Source: a virus. Taken from it: DNA of 64,000 nucleotides. Location of the stretch: the IMG/VR virus record IMGVR_UViG_3300009155_000050, positions 1-64,000 of that record. The stretch is one strand, 5' to 3'. Of the stretch, positions 20,015 through 27,173 are shown piece after piece (positions within the stretch are counted from its first letter, which is position 1; each line of letters opens with the position of its first letter). The translations under genes and the position numbers were made by a program. The notes under the pieces were generated by a model. That model saw nothing but the letters and a program-made list of their open reading frames with translations, was not told the origin of the DNA and did no database searches.

Positions 20015-21337
20015 CTAGTTGGCAGAGCCCCATGCGGCTTCCGACACCATTTTTTGCAGTTCTGGTCTGTCGTGTAAATGATTCAGGAATGTGGGCTTGG
20101 TTTTGGTGGCTTCTGCGAACATTTTGGCTAGTTTTATGTTGGTGAGTGCGGCGGTAGCTAGATTGCTTTTGCTATCTCCGTTGTTGTTGCTTGACCTGAC
20201 GCAAGATCTGAGGAACGCTACCACTAGGTCTTGGTCTTTGGCGTTCTTTAACAGATGCTCGGCGTAGTCGAGGCATATTGTGGCGGTTGCTTTTTTATCG
20301 ATGTCGTCCTTTGCGGCGTTGCTTAGACCCCACATGAGCCCGACGCTTTGGTTTCGAGTTAGCGACGATAGGGTCTTGGCGTGAGCTTTAATGCCGTCTT
20401 TCAGCAGTTGCGTCGGCTTTAGTGGGCAATTGTATCTGGTGTACGATATTGCTATTTCTCTACCTATAAGACCAGATATAACTTCCAGCTTGGTAACATC
20501 GGTGTACGTTTCTTTGGAGCAGACCAGTTCGATTTTTTGGACCATCTCCCAAGTTCTACGACTTGGCTGGATGCTGAAACCCAGATCTTTTGCTCCAAGG
20601 TCGCCATCTAGGTATTTGATGTCATTTGCCGTGAAGTCGACGATAGATTGGCAGCTTGATCCGTACTTTGACATCATAAATTCGATCCATTCGTCGTAGG
20701 TACTTTGACCTCCTGATAATATTAAGTGGCAGAAGCGATTGACGAAAGCTGGGTCGCTGAATCCCGACACTTGATAACCTTCCATGAAGTTACCTGCGCA
20801 GACGATACTCCAACCATCCGGTAAGATATACTGGCCGATCCTACGGTCTAGGACTAATTGAAATATAGCTTGGGTTACGTCGTCTTGTGCTCGGTTTACT
20901 TCGTCTAGGAAGAGAATGCCTTTATTACGTCGATATGCTAGTCTATCTGTCGCTGCTTGTCGTTCGAATGCTTGCATATCTGCCAATTGTTCGTCGCTAA
21001 TTTTGGTGCCTTCGGGAAACGCTTCGATGCGTTTAGTAATCATGTCGTGGCTGGTGGTAGTTACTAGCAATTGGAATTGTTCTTCGTCGAGATCGCCTGT
21101 GGGCAGGTCTGCTGGCGGCCGGTATACCGTTCTACCGTCTTCTTTGTCCGGTAGTCCTCGGAGATCACTTGCTTCGATTTGCGAAGCTCTAAAATCGATA
21201 AAGCCCATTTTGCCAGTTTCACACATTTGCTTAACAAGGCTCGACTTTCCGAGTCCTCTATCTCCCCAAATGAAGGCGGTTATTTTCGCCTTGGCACACA
21301 GGGTCACAGCTTCTTTAATCGTCGCTATCGTAGCCAT
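20015..21337 (-). CDS. MoxR-family AAA+ ATPase, 440 aa
   Basis: ATG 21337 follows AAAGGAG at 6 nt; upstream readings lack a site. Walker A is GDRGLGKS (25-32) and Walker B/sensor is ILFLDEVNRA (141-150), followed by AGN and a QVSGFSDPAFVNRF arginine-finger region. This is the AAA_5/MoxR pattern. MoxR ATPases work with VWA partners, and the partner is encoded about 470 bases downstream. A poly-charged linker (EEQFQLLVTTTSHD) precedes Walker B. The likely role is remodelling a host or phage protein complex, but the target is unknown. Confidence 0.85.
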   Translation of the reverse strand: MATIATIKEAVTLCAKAKITAFIWGDRGLGKSSLVKQMCETGKMGFIDFRASQIEASDLRGLPDKEDGRTVYRPPADLPTGDLDEEQFQLLVTTTSHDMITKRIEAFPEGTKISDEQLADMQAFERQAATDRLAYRRNKGILFLDEVNRAQDDVTQAIFQLVLDRRIGQYILPDGWSIVCAGNFMEGYQVSGFSDPAFVNRFCHLILSGGQSTYDEWIEFMMSKYGSSCQSIVDFTANDIKYLDGDLGAKDLGFSIQPSRRTWEMVQKIELVCSKETYTDVTKLEVISGLIGREIAISYTRYNCPLKPTQLLKDGIKAHAKTLSSLTRNQSVGLMWGLSNAAKDDIDKKATATICLDYAEHLLKNAKDQDLVVAFLRSCVRSSNNNGDSKSNLATAALTNIKLAKMFAEATKTKPTFLNHLHDRPELQKMVSEAAWGSAN

Positions 21338-21472
21338 CGTCTTATCTCCTTTGAATGTTATCGTCCTCGGCAGTGTAACAGATTGCAAGCTGCTGGGAAA
21401 TGGTATTGCTACGAACCATAAATACTGCCACGGGTTATCGGTTCAATTCACTTTAATTCTTGGAGGGCTGAG

Positions 21473-21739
21473 ATGAATTTACGAGTTAAGATTCTTGCAA
21501 AGTTAACTGATGGCAGTTTCACAGCTACTGATTTGGCGCGATCACTGAGATCGGTGTCGGTACCGACGTACCTATGGCGTTTGCGTCGTGATGGTCTGGT
21601 CTCGGTTATAAAACCTCATCTGCCTGCTGGTGGAATTCGCAAGGTGCTGGAGCGAAATGGCATTTCTCAACGATATGTGATTACTGCCAAAGGTAGTAAG
21701 TGGCTACTAGGCAGTCTTATTAAGCACGTTGGGAGTTAG
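21473..21739 (+). CDS. Winged-helix DNA-binding protein, 88 aa
   Basis: ATG 21473 follows GGAGGGCTGAG. Residues 8-45 (LAKLTDGSFTATDLARSLRS then VPTYLWRLRRDGLVSV) are a winged-helix turn-helix, with the recognition helix at SVPTYLWRLRRDG and a following wing (YVITAKGSKWLL). It is a likely transcription regulator. It is divergent from the MoxR operon, so it may control the shared 130-bp promoter region. Confidence 0.75.
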   Translation: MNLRVKILAKLTDGSFTATDLARSLRSVSVPTYLWRLRRDGLVSVIKPHLPAGGIRKVLERNGISQRYVITAKGSKWLLGSLIKHVGS

Positions 21740-21741
21740 GT

Positions 21742-22038
21742 ATGAGTTGGCAAAGCGTTAATGATAGGCGTGGCAATCCTGGTTCTTATGAGCAGCTTGA
21801 AGCTGCAGGCACACGCCTATTTATGGTAGGAAGTCTTGTTACTGTATGGTTCTATGGGTCGGCTTTAGTGATAGCGCTTGTTGCTTGCGCTTGCGCTGCG
21901 GCTCTGGCGCCATTCGTCTGGATCGTGTACGCTATCGCTCACTTCGGATTGGCTAAGGCGTTTTTCATGCTCTTGGGTGTTTTGGCGGTAGGTTGGTTGT
22001 TATGTCGGTTTGCATACTGGGTTATAAGGGGAAGTTGA
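21742..22038 (+). CDS. Membrane protein, 98 aa
   Basis: ATG 21742 is 2 nt after the previous stop. Three hydrophobic stretches are visible: LVTVWFYGSALVIALVACAC, then ALAPFVWIVYAIAHFG, then FFMLLGVLAVGWLLC. A polar N-terminus precedes them (MSWQSVNDRRGNPGSYEQ). An unrecognised integral membrane protein; operon with the regulator before it. Confidence 0.75.
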   Translation: MSWQSVNDRRGNPGSYEQLEAAGTRLFMVGSLVTVWFYGSALVIALVACACAAALAPFVWIVYAIAHFGLAKAFFMLLGVLAVGWLLCRFAYWVIRGS

Positions 22039-22074
22039 TCTCATCTGTATTGGTGGTATAATAGGAGGTGCGCT

Positions 22075-22266
22075 ATGCCTGTTTTATCCGCTGATCAGAC
22101 TACTACCATGTTGATTATAGTGTTTACGACCTTGTTCGTGCATTCATTAGGGTTATTGACTGGATTGCTGGTTAGGTCGCCTAGGCAGGCTAAGCCTGTT
22201 TTGGTTGCTAAACCTACTGCCAAACCTACGATTGTTATGCAGAAGGCTAAGGCTAATGAAAAGTGA
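22075..22266 (+). CDS. Single-span membrane protein, 63 aa
   Basis: ATG 22075 follows AGGAGG at 7 nt. Residues 12-32 are a hydrophobic helix (MLIIVFTTLFVHSLGLLTGL), then a basic, Pro/Ala/Lys tail with KPTAKPT repeats. Topology is probably N-out, C-in. Size and shape fit small phage membrane proteins of unknown role. Confidence 0.7.
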   Translation: MPVLSADQTTTMLIIVFTTLFVHSLGLLTGLLVRSPRQAKPVLVAKPTAKPTIVMQKAKANEK

Positions 22267-22269
22267 GAT

Positions 22270-22524
22270 ATGATGATTGTCGATGATGTTACTTGTAAGT
22301 GTGCTGATTTCATTACTGGAATACTTGGAGAATTGCGGCCCGATGAAGTCTGGCATGTTCGTATTGGCAGTGATGCCTTTCAGTGTATGCGTTTTGATTA
22401 CTCGTCATCAGTTTTTAGTATCGAAGAATTCAAAGTGCTGCAGGCGGAGCTCTCTGATCCCGATCTTTATCAACTGATTAAGACTAGACTAGTGGATGCC
22501 CAATTGATCAGGAAGCCCAATTGA
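22270..22524 (+). CDS. Hypothetical protein, 84 aa
   Basis: ATG 22270 or 22273, 3 nt after the previous stop. It begins MMIVDDVTCKCADFITGI and is acidic, with a beta-like centre (DEVWHVRIGSDAFQCMRF) and a helical end. No family is recognised. Its 3' end lies inside the inverted repeat at 22482-22551. Confidence 0.7.
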   Translation: MMIVDDVTCKCADFITGILGELRPDEVWHVRIGSDAFQCMRFDYSSSVFSIEEFKVLQAELSDPDLYQLIKTRLVDAQLIRKPN

Positions 22525-22551
22525 TCAAAAGCGATATCAACTAGTCTAGTC
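22482..22551 (+). repeat. Inverted repeat enclosing two direct repeats
   Basis: GACTAGACTAGT (22482-22493) and ACTAGTCTAGTC (22540-22551) form perfect 12-bp arms. The loop holds GCCCAATTGATCA twice (22498-22510 and 22515-22527), 17 bp apart. It lies 60 bp before the rarA-like gene and could be an operator or a terminator for the upstream operon. Confidence 0.7.
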
Positions 22552-22610
22552 TAACGCTAGGATCAAGGTTTCGTGCCTTCGTTTAATAAATTTTTACAGA
22601 TTGGCTATTT

Positions 22611-23714
22611 ATGAATTGCTTAGCGACAGTACTCAGACCGCAAACGTTATCTGCGGTCTTAGGCCAGGATCATCTTGTAGGGCCCGGCATGATCTTTAGC
22701 AAGATGGCCGAGGGCAAACGTCTGCAGCACGTGCTGCTTTGGGGTCCTCCTGGTACCGGTAAAACGAGCATAGCGTTTGCGTTGGCTAACGACACGGACT
22801 GCGCTTTTGCTAAGATGAATGCGACTGCGGACGGCACAAAGGAGCTTAAGGCTGTCTTAAAGCAAGCCGCAGCTTCCGAGAAGCGCACGATCGTTTTAGT
22901 GGATGAAATCCATCGCTGGTCTAAGAACGTTCAGGATATCCTGCTGCCAGCGATTGAAAATAACGAGGTGACGCTGATCGGCCTGACTGTCGAATCCGCA
23001 CGATTTGCTGTGAATAAGGCGTTGCTTTCTCGCTGTCTGGTGCAGGAGACGAAGCCTTTAGATAACGCAGCATTGGTTAAGTTAATCCATCGAGTTAAGG
23101 ATTACTACAAGTCTAGCGGGAAAGCAGTCAAGATAGAAGTAGATGCAGCTAAGTCTTTAATTAATCGTTGCAGTGGGGATGCGCGGAAGTTGGTTTTGGT
23201 GTTAGAGACTCTGGTCGAGATCCTCTGCGAGGACGGCCATATCACTTGTGCGGCATTAGACGTAGCGATGCCACATAAGAATTTATGCTTCGATTCTAGT
23301 GGCAATGATCATTTTGATTTGGCCCACTGTTACCAGGAGAGTATTCAGCATAGTGATGTGGATGCTGCAATTTATTGGTTAGCTAAGTGGCTTTCTAGTG
23401 GTGAGGATCCGGCTTATATTTGTCGTAGGATGTTAATTACTGCTTTTGAGGATTGCGCTAGTAATCCTCATGCCGTTACAACGGCTATGGCTGCTTGCTA
23501 TACTACCGAAAAGACCGGTATGCCAGAGTGCATGATTCCGATGGCTTTGGCTACTGTTGAGATGGCACGGTCTGAACGTGATAAGACTGCGTTTAATGCA
23601 ATTCACGCAGCGATGAGAGATGTGGAGAATAACGCGACTATTCATGTGCCGCCGATTTTAAGGGCTGGTATGGGTCATCAGTATGTTCATGCTATCACAA
23701 AGAAGTACGTCTAA
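22611..23714 (+). CDS. rarA: RarA/MgsA-like AAA+ ATPase, 367 aa
   Basis: Walker A GPPGTGKT is at 45-52 and Walker B DEIH at 98-101. The family-specific start (LRPQTLSAVLGQDHLVGPG) and the arginine finger in SRC (R141) are present. The C-terminal tetramerisation region is recognisable (AIYWLAKWLSSGEDPAYI and AMRDVE). RarA acts at stalled replication forks, and its fold is close to clamp loaders. At 367 aa it is shorter than bacterial RarA (about 440). No ribosome site is obvious. Phage-borne RarA is uncommon; it could assist fork restart or clamp handling. Confidence 0.9.
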   Translation: MNCLATVLRPQTLSAVLGQDHLVGPGMIFSKMAEGKRLQHVLLWGPPGTGKTSIAFALANDTDCAFAKMNATADGTKELKAVLKQAAASEKRTIVLVDEIHRWSKNVQDILLPAIENNEVTLIGLTVESARFAVNKALLSRCLVQETKPLDNAALVKLIHRVKDYYKSSGKAVKIEVDAAKSLINRCSGDARKLVLVLETLVEILCEDGHITCAALDVAMPHKNLCFDSSGNDHFDLAHCYQESIQHSDVDAAIYWLAKWLSSGEDPAYICRRMLITAFEDCASNPHAVTTAMAACYTTEKTGMPECMIPMALATVEMARSERDKTAFNAIHAAMRDVENNATIHVPPILRAGMGHQYVHAITKKYV

Positions 23715-23722
23715 GCACTTCT

Positions 23723-24154
23723 CTACATTTCCAAATATTCGTCGAATTGGTTAGGATCTGAATAAACTTGATTTATGCTCACGTCGTGTGGTTTTAACGT
23801 TATGTTGGGAATTTTGCTCCAAGTATATGCACTGCCTCTCTCATAGACATGTGGAGGGATATTGATCTCGTAAACGCCTTCTGCGAACTTGGCAATCACA
23901 TAGACGTGGACATCGCCGATCATTTGCGAGTAAGCCACCGCCTCGATATTATGAGCATTTAGCACCGCAGCCATTGCGTCGGCTATGTCGTGGCAGATAC
24001 CACCTTCTCCGTATTCATGATCGTAGCCATCTTCGTTTTGCTCCCACTGGTCGTACACGGCTTGCGCGGCGCTTAGTAGTGAAGACATCACAGTATTAAC
24101 GCTACTAATAGAAGGGAGTGATTCCGTCTGTTCAATTATAAGTTTAAGTTTCAT
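23723..24154 (-). CDS. Cys/His peptidase-like protein with capsid-targeting-like N-terminus, 143 aa
   Basis: The best start is ATG 24154, giving MKLKLIIEQ, the shared MKLxxIxE peptide. A ten-residue upstream extension has no ribosome site. The catalytic-like pattern GGICHDIADAMAAVL (C54) followed by VHVYVIA (H83) and YEINIPP (N98) resembles transglutaminase/papain-fold proteins. The third position is Asn where Asp is usual, so activity is uncertain. Inference: a packaged head protein cut after IIE and possibly delivered to the host. Confidence 0.6.
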   Translation of the reverse strand: MKLKLIIEQTESLPSISSVNTVMSSLLSAAQAVYDQWEQNEDGYDHEYGEGGICHDIADAMAAVLNAHNIEAVAYSQMIGDVHVYVIAKFAEGVYEINIPPHVYERGSAYTWSKIPNITLKPHDVSINQVYSDPNQFDEYLEM

Positions 24155-24196
24155 AAGATAGATTTGGCGGCAGGTGTGGTCCATTTAAACAATTGG

Positions 24197-24733
24197 CTAA
24201 TTGAATTGATATAGTCTTAAATGGTACACATCTTTAGACTCGTGGATGACATGAATGCAATTGATCTTATCGGAGATTAATTTGGCCACTAATTTACTAG
24301 AATCTTCGAAAACTAGTGGCTTATTATAATGTTTAATAATGTTCATCTTCATTAAAGCATCACTATGACCTAGCCCTATGAATTCAGTGTCTTTTCCTAG
24401 ACGCTTTCGAATGTCGTCTGCCGCTTTATGCGGTCTGGCACTTAGGATGAGCTTGTTGTTGATTTGCTCGTAGAAGTCAAGTACGTCTTGTATTGGTGTT
24501 GCCTTGGTGAAGTCCACCGATCTAAAGTTAATAAAACTATTGTCATCAAATGACTCATCGGGTGCCATGACATAATTTGCGAATTGCGGCGATGTCACTT
24601 CGCAATAGGTCTTATCACCCAACCGCCGAGTGCCACGTGGACTACTGATCAGTACTGTTTCGACGGTCTTGAATAACGTATAATCGAAATCGAAGATATA
24701 TTTATCTGCGTCTGGTAATTTAAGCTTTGCCAT
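24197..24733 (-). CDS. HAD-superfamily phosphatase, 178 aa
   Basis: ATG 24733. HAD motifs are in order: DFDYT (15-19, D15 nucleophile), LSARP with S98 (motif II), KMNIIKHYNK (lysine 129 or 134, motif III) and VFEDSS (E143/D144, motif IV). HAD enzymes transfer phosphate from small molecules, proteins or nucleic acid ends. The size and LSARP motif are similar to the 3'-phosphatase domain of phage polynucleotide kinases, but there is no kinase domain, so the substrate is unknown. Confidence 0.8.
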   Translation of the reverse strand: MAKLKLPDADKYIFDFDYTLFKTVETVLISSPRGTRRLGDKTYCEVTSPQFANYVMAPDESFDDNSFINFRSVDFTKATPIQDVLDFYEQINNKLILSARPHKAADDIRKRLGKDTEFIGLGHSDALMKMNIIKHYNKPLVFEDSSKLVAKLISDKINCIHVIHESKDVYHLRLYQFN

Positions 24734-24762
24734 GATAGCGACCTGGCTGGAATGACTACTAC

Positions 24763-25120
24763 CTACAGGCGACAGTTATTGCACTTGATCAAGCCCTCGG
24801 TGGAACTGTGCGCTCCCAGAAACCTCCGTAAAACCTCCCGGACAAAAGGATCCGTGCAGATGGCCTTGTACGCCACAATGTCGGCCCTCTCCCTTTCTAA
24901 GGCTGTCAATGTGCGCTCTGCCAAGGGAAAGGTGAGCCGTGCCGCTCCCTCCCTTGGGTGGGTTGATTGTTTCCCTTGGCCCCAAGGTCTCGCCACGAAC
25001 GCCTTGCCCGGGCTCGACACATTTGGGCATGGGTGGGTATTTGCGGGGCGGCTGGGGCGGCTTGGTGTTATAATACACAACCAATAGGTCTATCAGCCAT
25101 CTCCAAAAAGTTATTATCAT
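24763..25120 (-). CDS. GC-rich locus with two competing minus-strand frames
   Basis: ATG 25120 follows AGAGGGG and opens a membrane-like N-terminus (MIITFWRWLIDLLVVYYN). That frame continues to 24776 but becomes low-complexity Gly/Pro. From about 24990 the neighbouring frame (+1) is much more protein-like: ARLTFPLAERTLTALERERA, VREVLRRFLGAH and a terminal CNNCRL, stopping at 24763. Either one gene has a frameshift (programmed or mutational) or two genes overlap. The segment is clearly more GC-rich than its surroundings. Confidence 0.4.
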
Positions 25121-25306
25121 CGTTTCCCCTCTCTAAAAGTAAAGTTCTTGAGGTGTTGGCTCACGAAACCTTTCGATCAGCAGGCCATCCACTGACACAT
25201 TTTATTAATACTTCTTCTTCATTACCGGACACTGGTCTAATGCACCAGTTGCAAAATGATCGTTCGCTGCATCTTTAAACCTGATGGGGCTAATAATAGG
25301 GACCAA

Positions 25307-26107
25307 TTAAACGGACGTGCTTTTGCTTTTAGCCCTGAATAATGATTTTAAAGCTGCCTTGTCAGTAGACGTAATCCAAGCGCCGACCTGGTTAGATTTT
25401 ATAGCATCATATTTTCTTTGATTATCGCAGTATGCTTCGGCGTAACCCAATAAAGTAACGCTGCCATCTTCGATAGGATGATACTTGACTAAGCAATACC
25501 CTTCAAATGCTTGATATATCATCCCTCTGACCTTAGTTTGAATTTTAGGGTTAGTATCGTATATGACTTGTCCCAGATTACTTGAATGACGAGACATCAA
25601 TCGATCAAATTGCTGTATTGACTCCGGCGTAAACAGATCGGTGGCGTTAAGCCGCTCCAATTGCGAACTGATACTGTAATCTGTGCCCAGAATTTTCTTT
25701 GCGACGCCCAGAGGAGTTATCAAGTATTTGTCAAGGCCAGTCACTTTGAGTTTCAATATCATGGATCCATATGTTCTGTCCATCATAGACTCGAATTGAT
25801 CATCGATGAATAAGGTAGCGTATAACCCTGCACCAAAACCTGTGCCGCCGCCTGTATCCCATGATTTCGATAATATAGCTTCGAGATTTTCAGGTTTGGT
25901 TCTATGGTAAACTACTGCTGTCCTATTAGGATAAATGTCTTCATTTAATGAATTCTTAGACTTTCGTCCCCAATTAATAAACTTATCTCGATCCTTAGGA
26001 TGCACAAGGAGAGACATCCTCCCTTTTTTCTGCTTGGTAATACAATTGGGATAATTACCGGGAGCGATTTCCCAGTGACCTGCTTCAAGAATGTATTGTA
26101 GCTTCAT
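25307..26107 (-). CDS. Candidate ADP-ribosyltransferase with capsid-targeting-like N-terminus, 266 aa
   Basis: ATG 26107 opens MKLQYILEAGHW, the shared MKLxxILE peptide. Residues 64-70 (AVVYHRT) and 88-98 (GTGFGAGLYAT), with strands after them (YGSMILKLKVTG), resemble the first two conserved elements of PARP-like ADP-ribosyltransferases. A later FEGYCLVKY could supply the glutamate. T4 Alt is an ADP-ribosyltransferase carried in the head behind just such a peptide and modifies host RNA polymerase. I infer an Alt-like role; the catalytic assignment is by eye. Confidence 0.55.
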   Translation of the reverse strand: MKLQYILEAGHWEIAPGNYPNCITKQKKGRMSLLVHPKDRDKFINWGRKSKNSLNEDIYPNRTAVVYHRTKPENLEAILSKSWDTGGGTGFGAGLYATLFIDDQFESMMDRTYGSMILKLKVTGLDKYLITPLGVAKKILGTDYSISSQLERLNATDLFTPESIQQFDRLMSRHSSNLGQVIYDTNPKIQTKVRGMIYQAFEGYCLVKYHPIEDGSVTLLGYAEAYCDNQRKYDAIKSNQVGAWITSTDKAALKSLFRAKSKSTSV

Positions 26108-26199
26108 ACAGTAGATTTTTCTTGTGGCTTAACAATGTCACAGGTCACTGTAAGGAACTGACCCACATGGAAGTGTTAACTTTAACAAGGGTATGAGAA

Positions 26200-26487
26200 A
26201 TGCGAATGTTAGCTGGTTTAGCCTTGTGTTCTTTGGTTGGTTGCATTAACAAATATAACAATCCACCGCGGGTTTGGGATAGTAGCATGGGCCCACCACC
26301 TCCTGGGGCGATCATTCCGACGCCTAATTTTCCTCCTGTGTACCCTGCGGCGCCGGTTCCCGCCGCACCAGCGGAGACAGTTCCGCCACCGGTTTTTAGC
26401 CAGCCACAGGCACCGTCACTTGGTACTCCGTCACCATTGCCTACGGTGAAGCCGACTGGCGCAAGTCCAGCACCACGTGGCACTTAG
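26200..26487 (+). CDS. Proline-rich lipoprotein, 95 aa
   Basis: ATG 26200 after a GAGAA site. The signal sequence MRMLAGLALCSLVGC ends in an SLVGC lipobox, so the mature protein would be lipidated at C15. The rest is strongly proline-rich (PPPPGAIIPTPNFPPVYPAA). Rz1-like outer-membrane spanins are small proline-rich lipoproteins, so a lysis role is possible, but no inner-membrane partner is next to it. It supports a host with an outer membrane. Confidence 0.75.
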   Translation: MRMLAGLALCSLVGCINKYNNPPRVWDSSMGPPPPGAIIPTPNFPPVYPAAPVPAAPAETVPPPVFSQPQAPSLGTPSPLPTVKPTGASPAPRGT

Positions 26488-26498
26488 GATATATAAGT

Positions 26499-26529
26499 TG
26501 TGCGTCGAGTCTAACCGATTCGGCGCACA
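26499..26529 (+). terminator. Hairpin after the lipoprotein gene
   Basis: TGTGCGTCGA pairs with TTCGGCGCACA (one G-T) around a GTCTAACCGA loop. It lies 12 nt after the stop and just before the ribosome site of the next gene; no U-tract follows. Confidence 0.5.
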
Positions 26530-26546
26530 TATAATTGGAGCTATTA

Positions 26547-26795
26547 GTGGCTAACTATATCGATCATTACTGGATAGGTAATCAAGTTGCTTTAAGCGAC
26601 ACCCCATACTATGTCACGCTTGGGCCACATAGCCTAAAGAAAGTGGACGTTAGTCAGCTGGATTCTTTGAAGGAGGATGCAAGATGCTTGCAAGTTAAAT
26701 ATCCGAGTTTAAAAGTTGTAATTGTTCACGAGGTCAAGCAATTTAAGTCTAAGCCGTCTAAGCTGGACGGTAAGACGAGCGTCCCGATAGTCTAA
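26547..26795 (+). CDS. Hypothetical protein, 82 aa, GTG start
   Basis: GTG 26547 has GGAG at 6 nt, better than the upstream in-frame TTG. It begins VANYIDHYWIGNQVALSD and is a small alpha/beta protein (YYVTLGPHSLKKVDVSQL) with a central hydrophobic strand (LKVVIVHEVK) and a basic tail. Unrecognised. Confidence 0.65.
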   Translation: MANYIDHYWIGNQVALSDTPYYVTLGPHSLKKVDVSQLDSLKEDARCLQVKYPSLKVVIVHEVKQFKSKPSKLDGKTSVPIV

Positions 26796-26808
26796 ATGGA
26801 GCAGTAAC

Positions 26809-27141
26809 TTGAAATTAAGGAATATCTTGTTAATTAGTGTTATTTTCACATTGTGCGCCGACAGTATACAGGCTCGGCCACGGTTGTTACGTCATCGCGC
26901 CGTCAGCACTGCTGATGAAGGTGGCGATAACTCAACCGCTCAAGGTGTCGCTCTGATGCAAGCAGCTCGGTGCCGCCTGGGGCATTGTGGCGGGTTTGCT
27001 GGATTCGAAGGGGTGGGTCGTGGAAATACCTCGGATGAGGCGGTTTCTAACTGCTGCTACTGGGGGAAACGTGTTCCTGCTGAGATAGGTGTAGCGGTGG
27101 GATCAGATGGCAAGTTTTATGCTTGCGTGCGGTATCAGTAA
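26809..27141 (+). CDS. Secreted protein of planctomycete-like type, 110 aa, TTG start
   Basis: TTG 26809 follows GGAG at 7 nt and opens a classic signal peptide (MKLRNILLISVIFTLCADSIQA, cleavage near residue 22). The mature part has QGVALMQAARCRLGHCGGFA, GFEGVGRG and SNCCYWGKRVPAEIGVA. I associate this arrangement with small secreted proteins abundant in planctomycete genomes. That memory is the main basis for the host suggestion, and it needs a database check. Function is unknown. Confidence 0.65.
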   Translation: MKLRNILLISVIFTLCADSIQARPRLLRHRAVSTADEGGDNSTAQGVALMQAARCRLGHCGGFAGFEGVGRGNTSDEAVSNCCYWGKRVPAEIGVAVGSDGKFYACVRYQ

Positions 27142-27149
27142 GAATAAGA

Positions 27150-27169
27150 GGGGGGCTACCTAGCCCCCC
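27150..27169. terminator. Bidirectional terminator between convergent genes
   Basis: GGGGGGCTA/TAGCCCCCC with a 2-nt loop. It lies 8 nt after the plus gene stop and 4 nt after the minus gene stop, with ATTTCTATT on the plus side. Confidence 0.75.
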
Positions 27170-27173
27170 ATTT

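Noticed and set aside
22270-22551. Attachment site suggested by the inverted repeat and direct repeats near rarA
   Set aside because: There is no integrase or tRNA nearby, and the repeat lies partly inside a gene.
24752-25087. 111-residue plus-strand frame in the GC-rich island
   Set aside because: It reads as the complement of the more protein-like minus frames and has no ribosome site.
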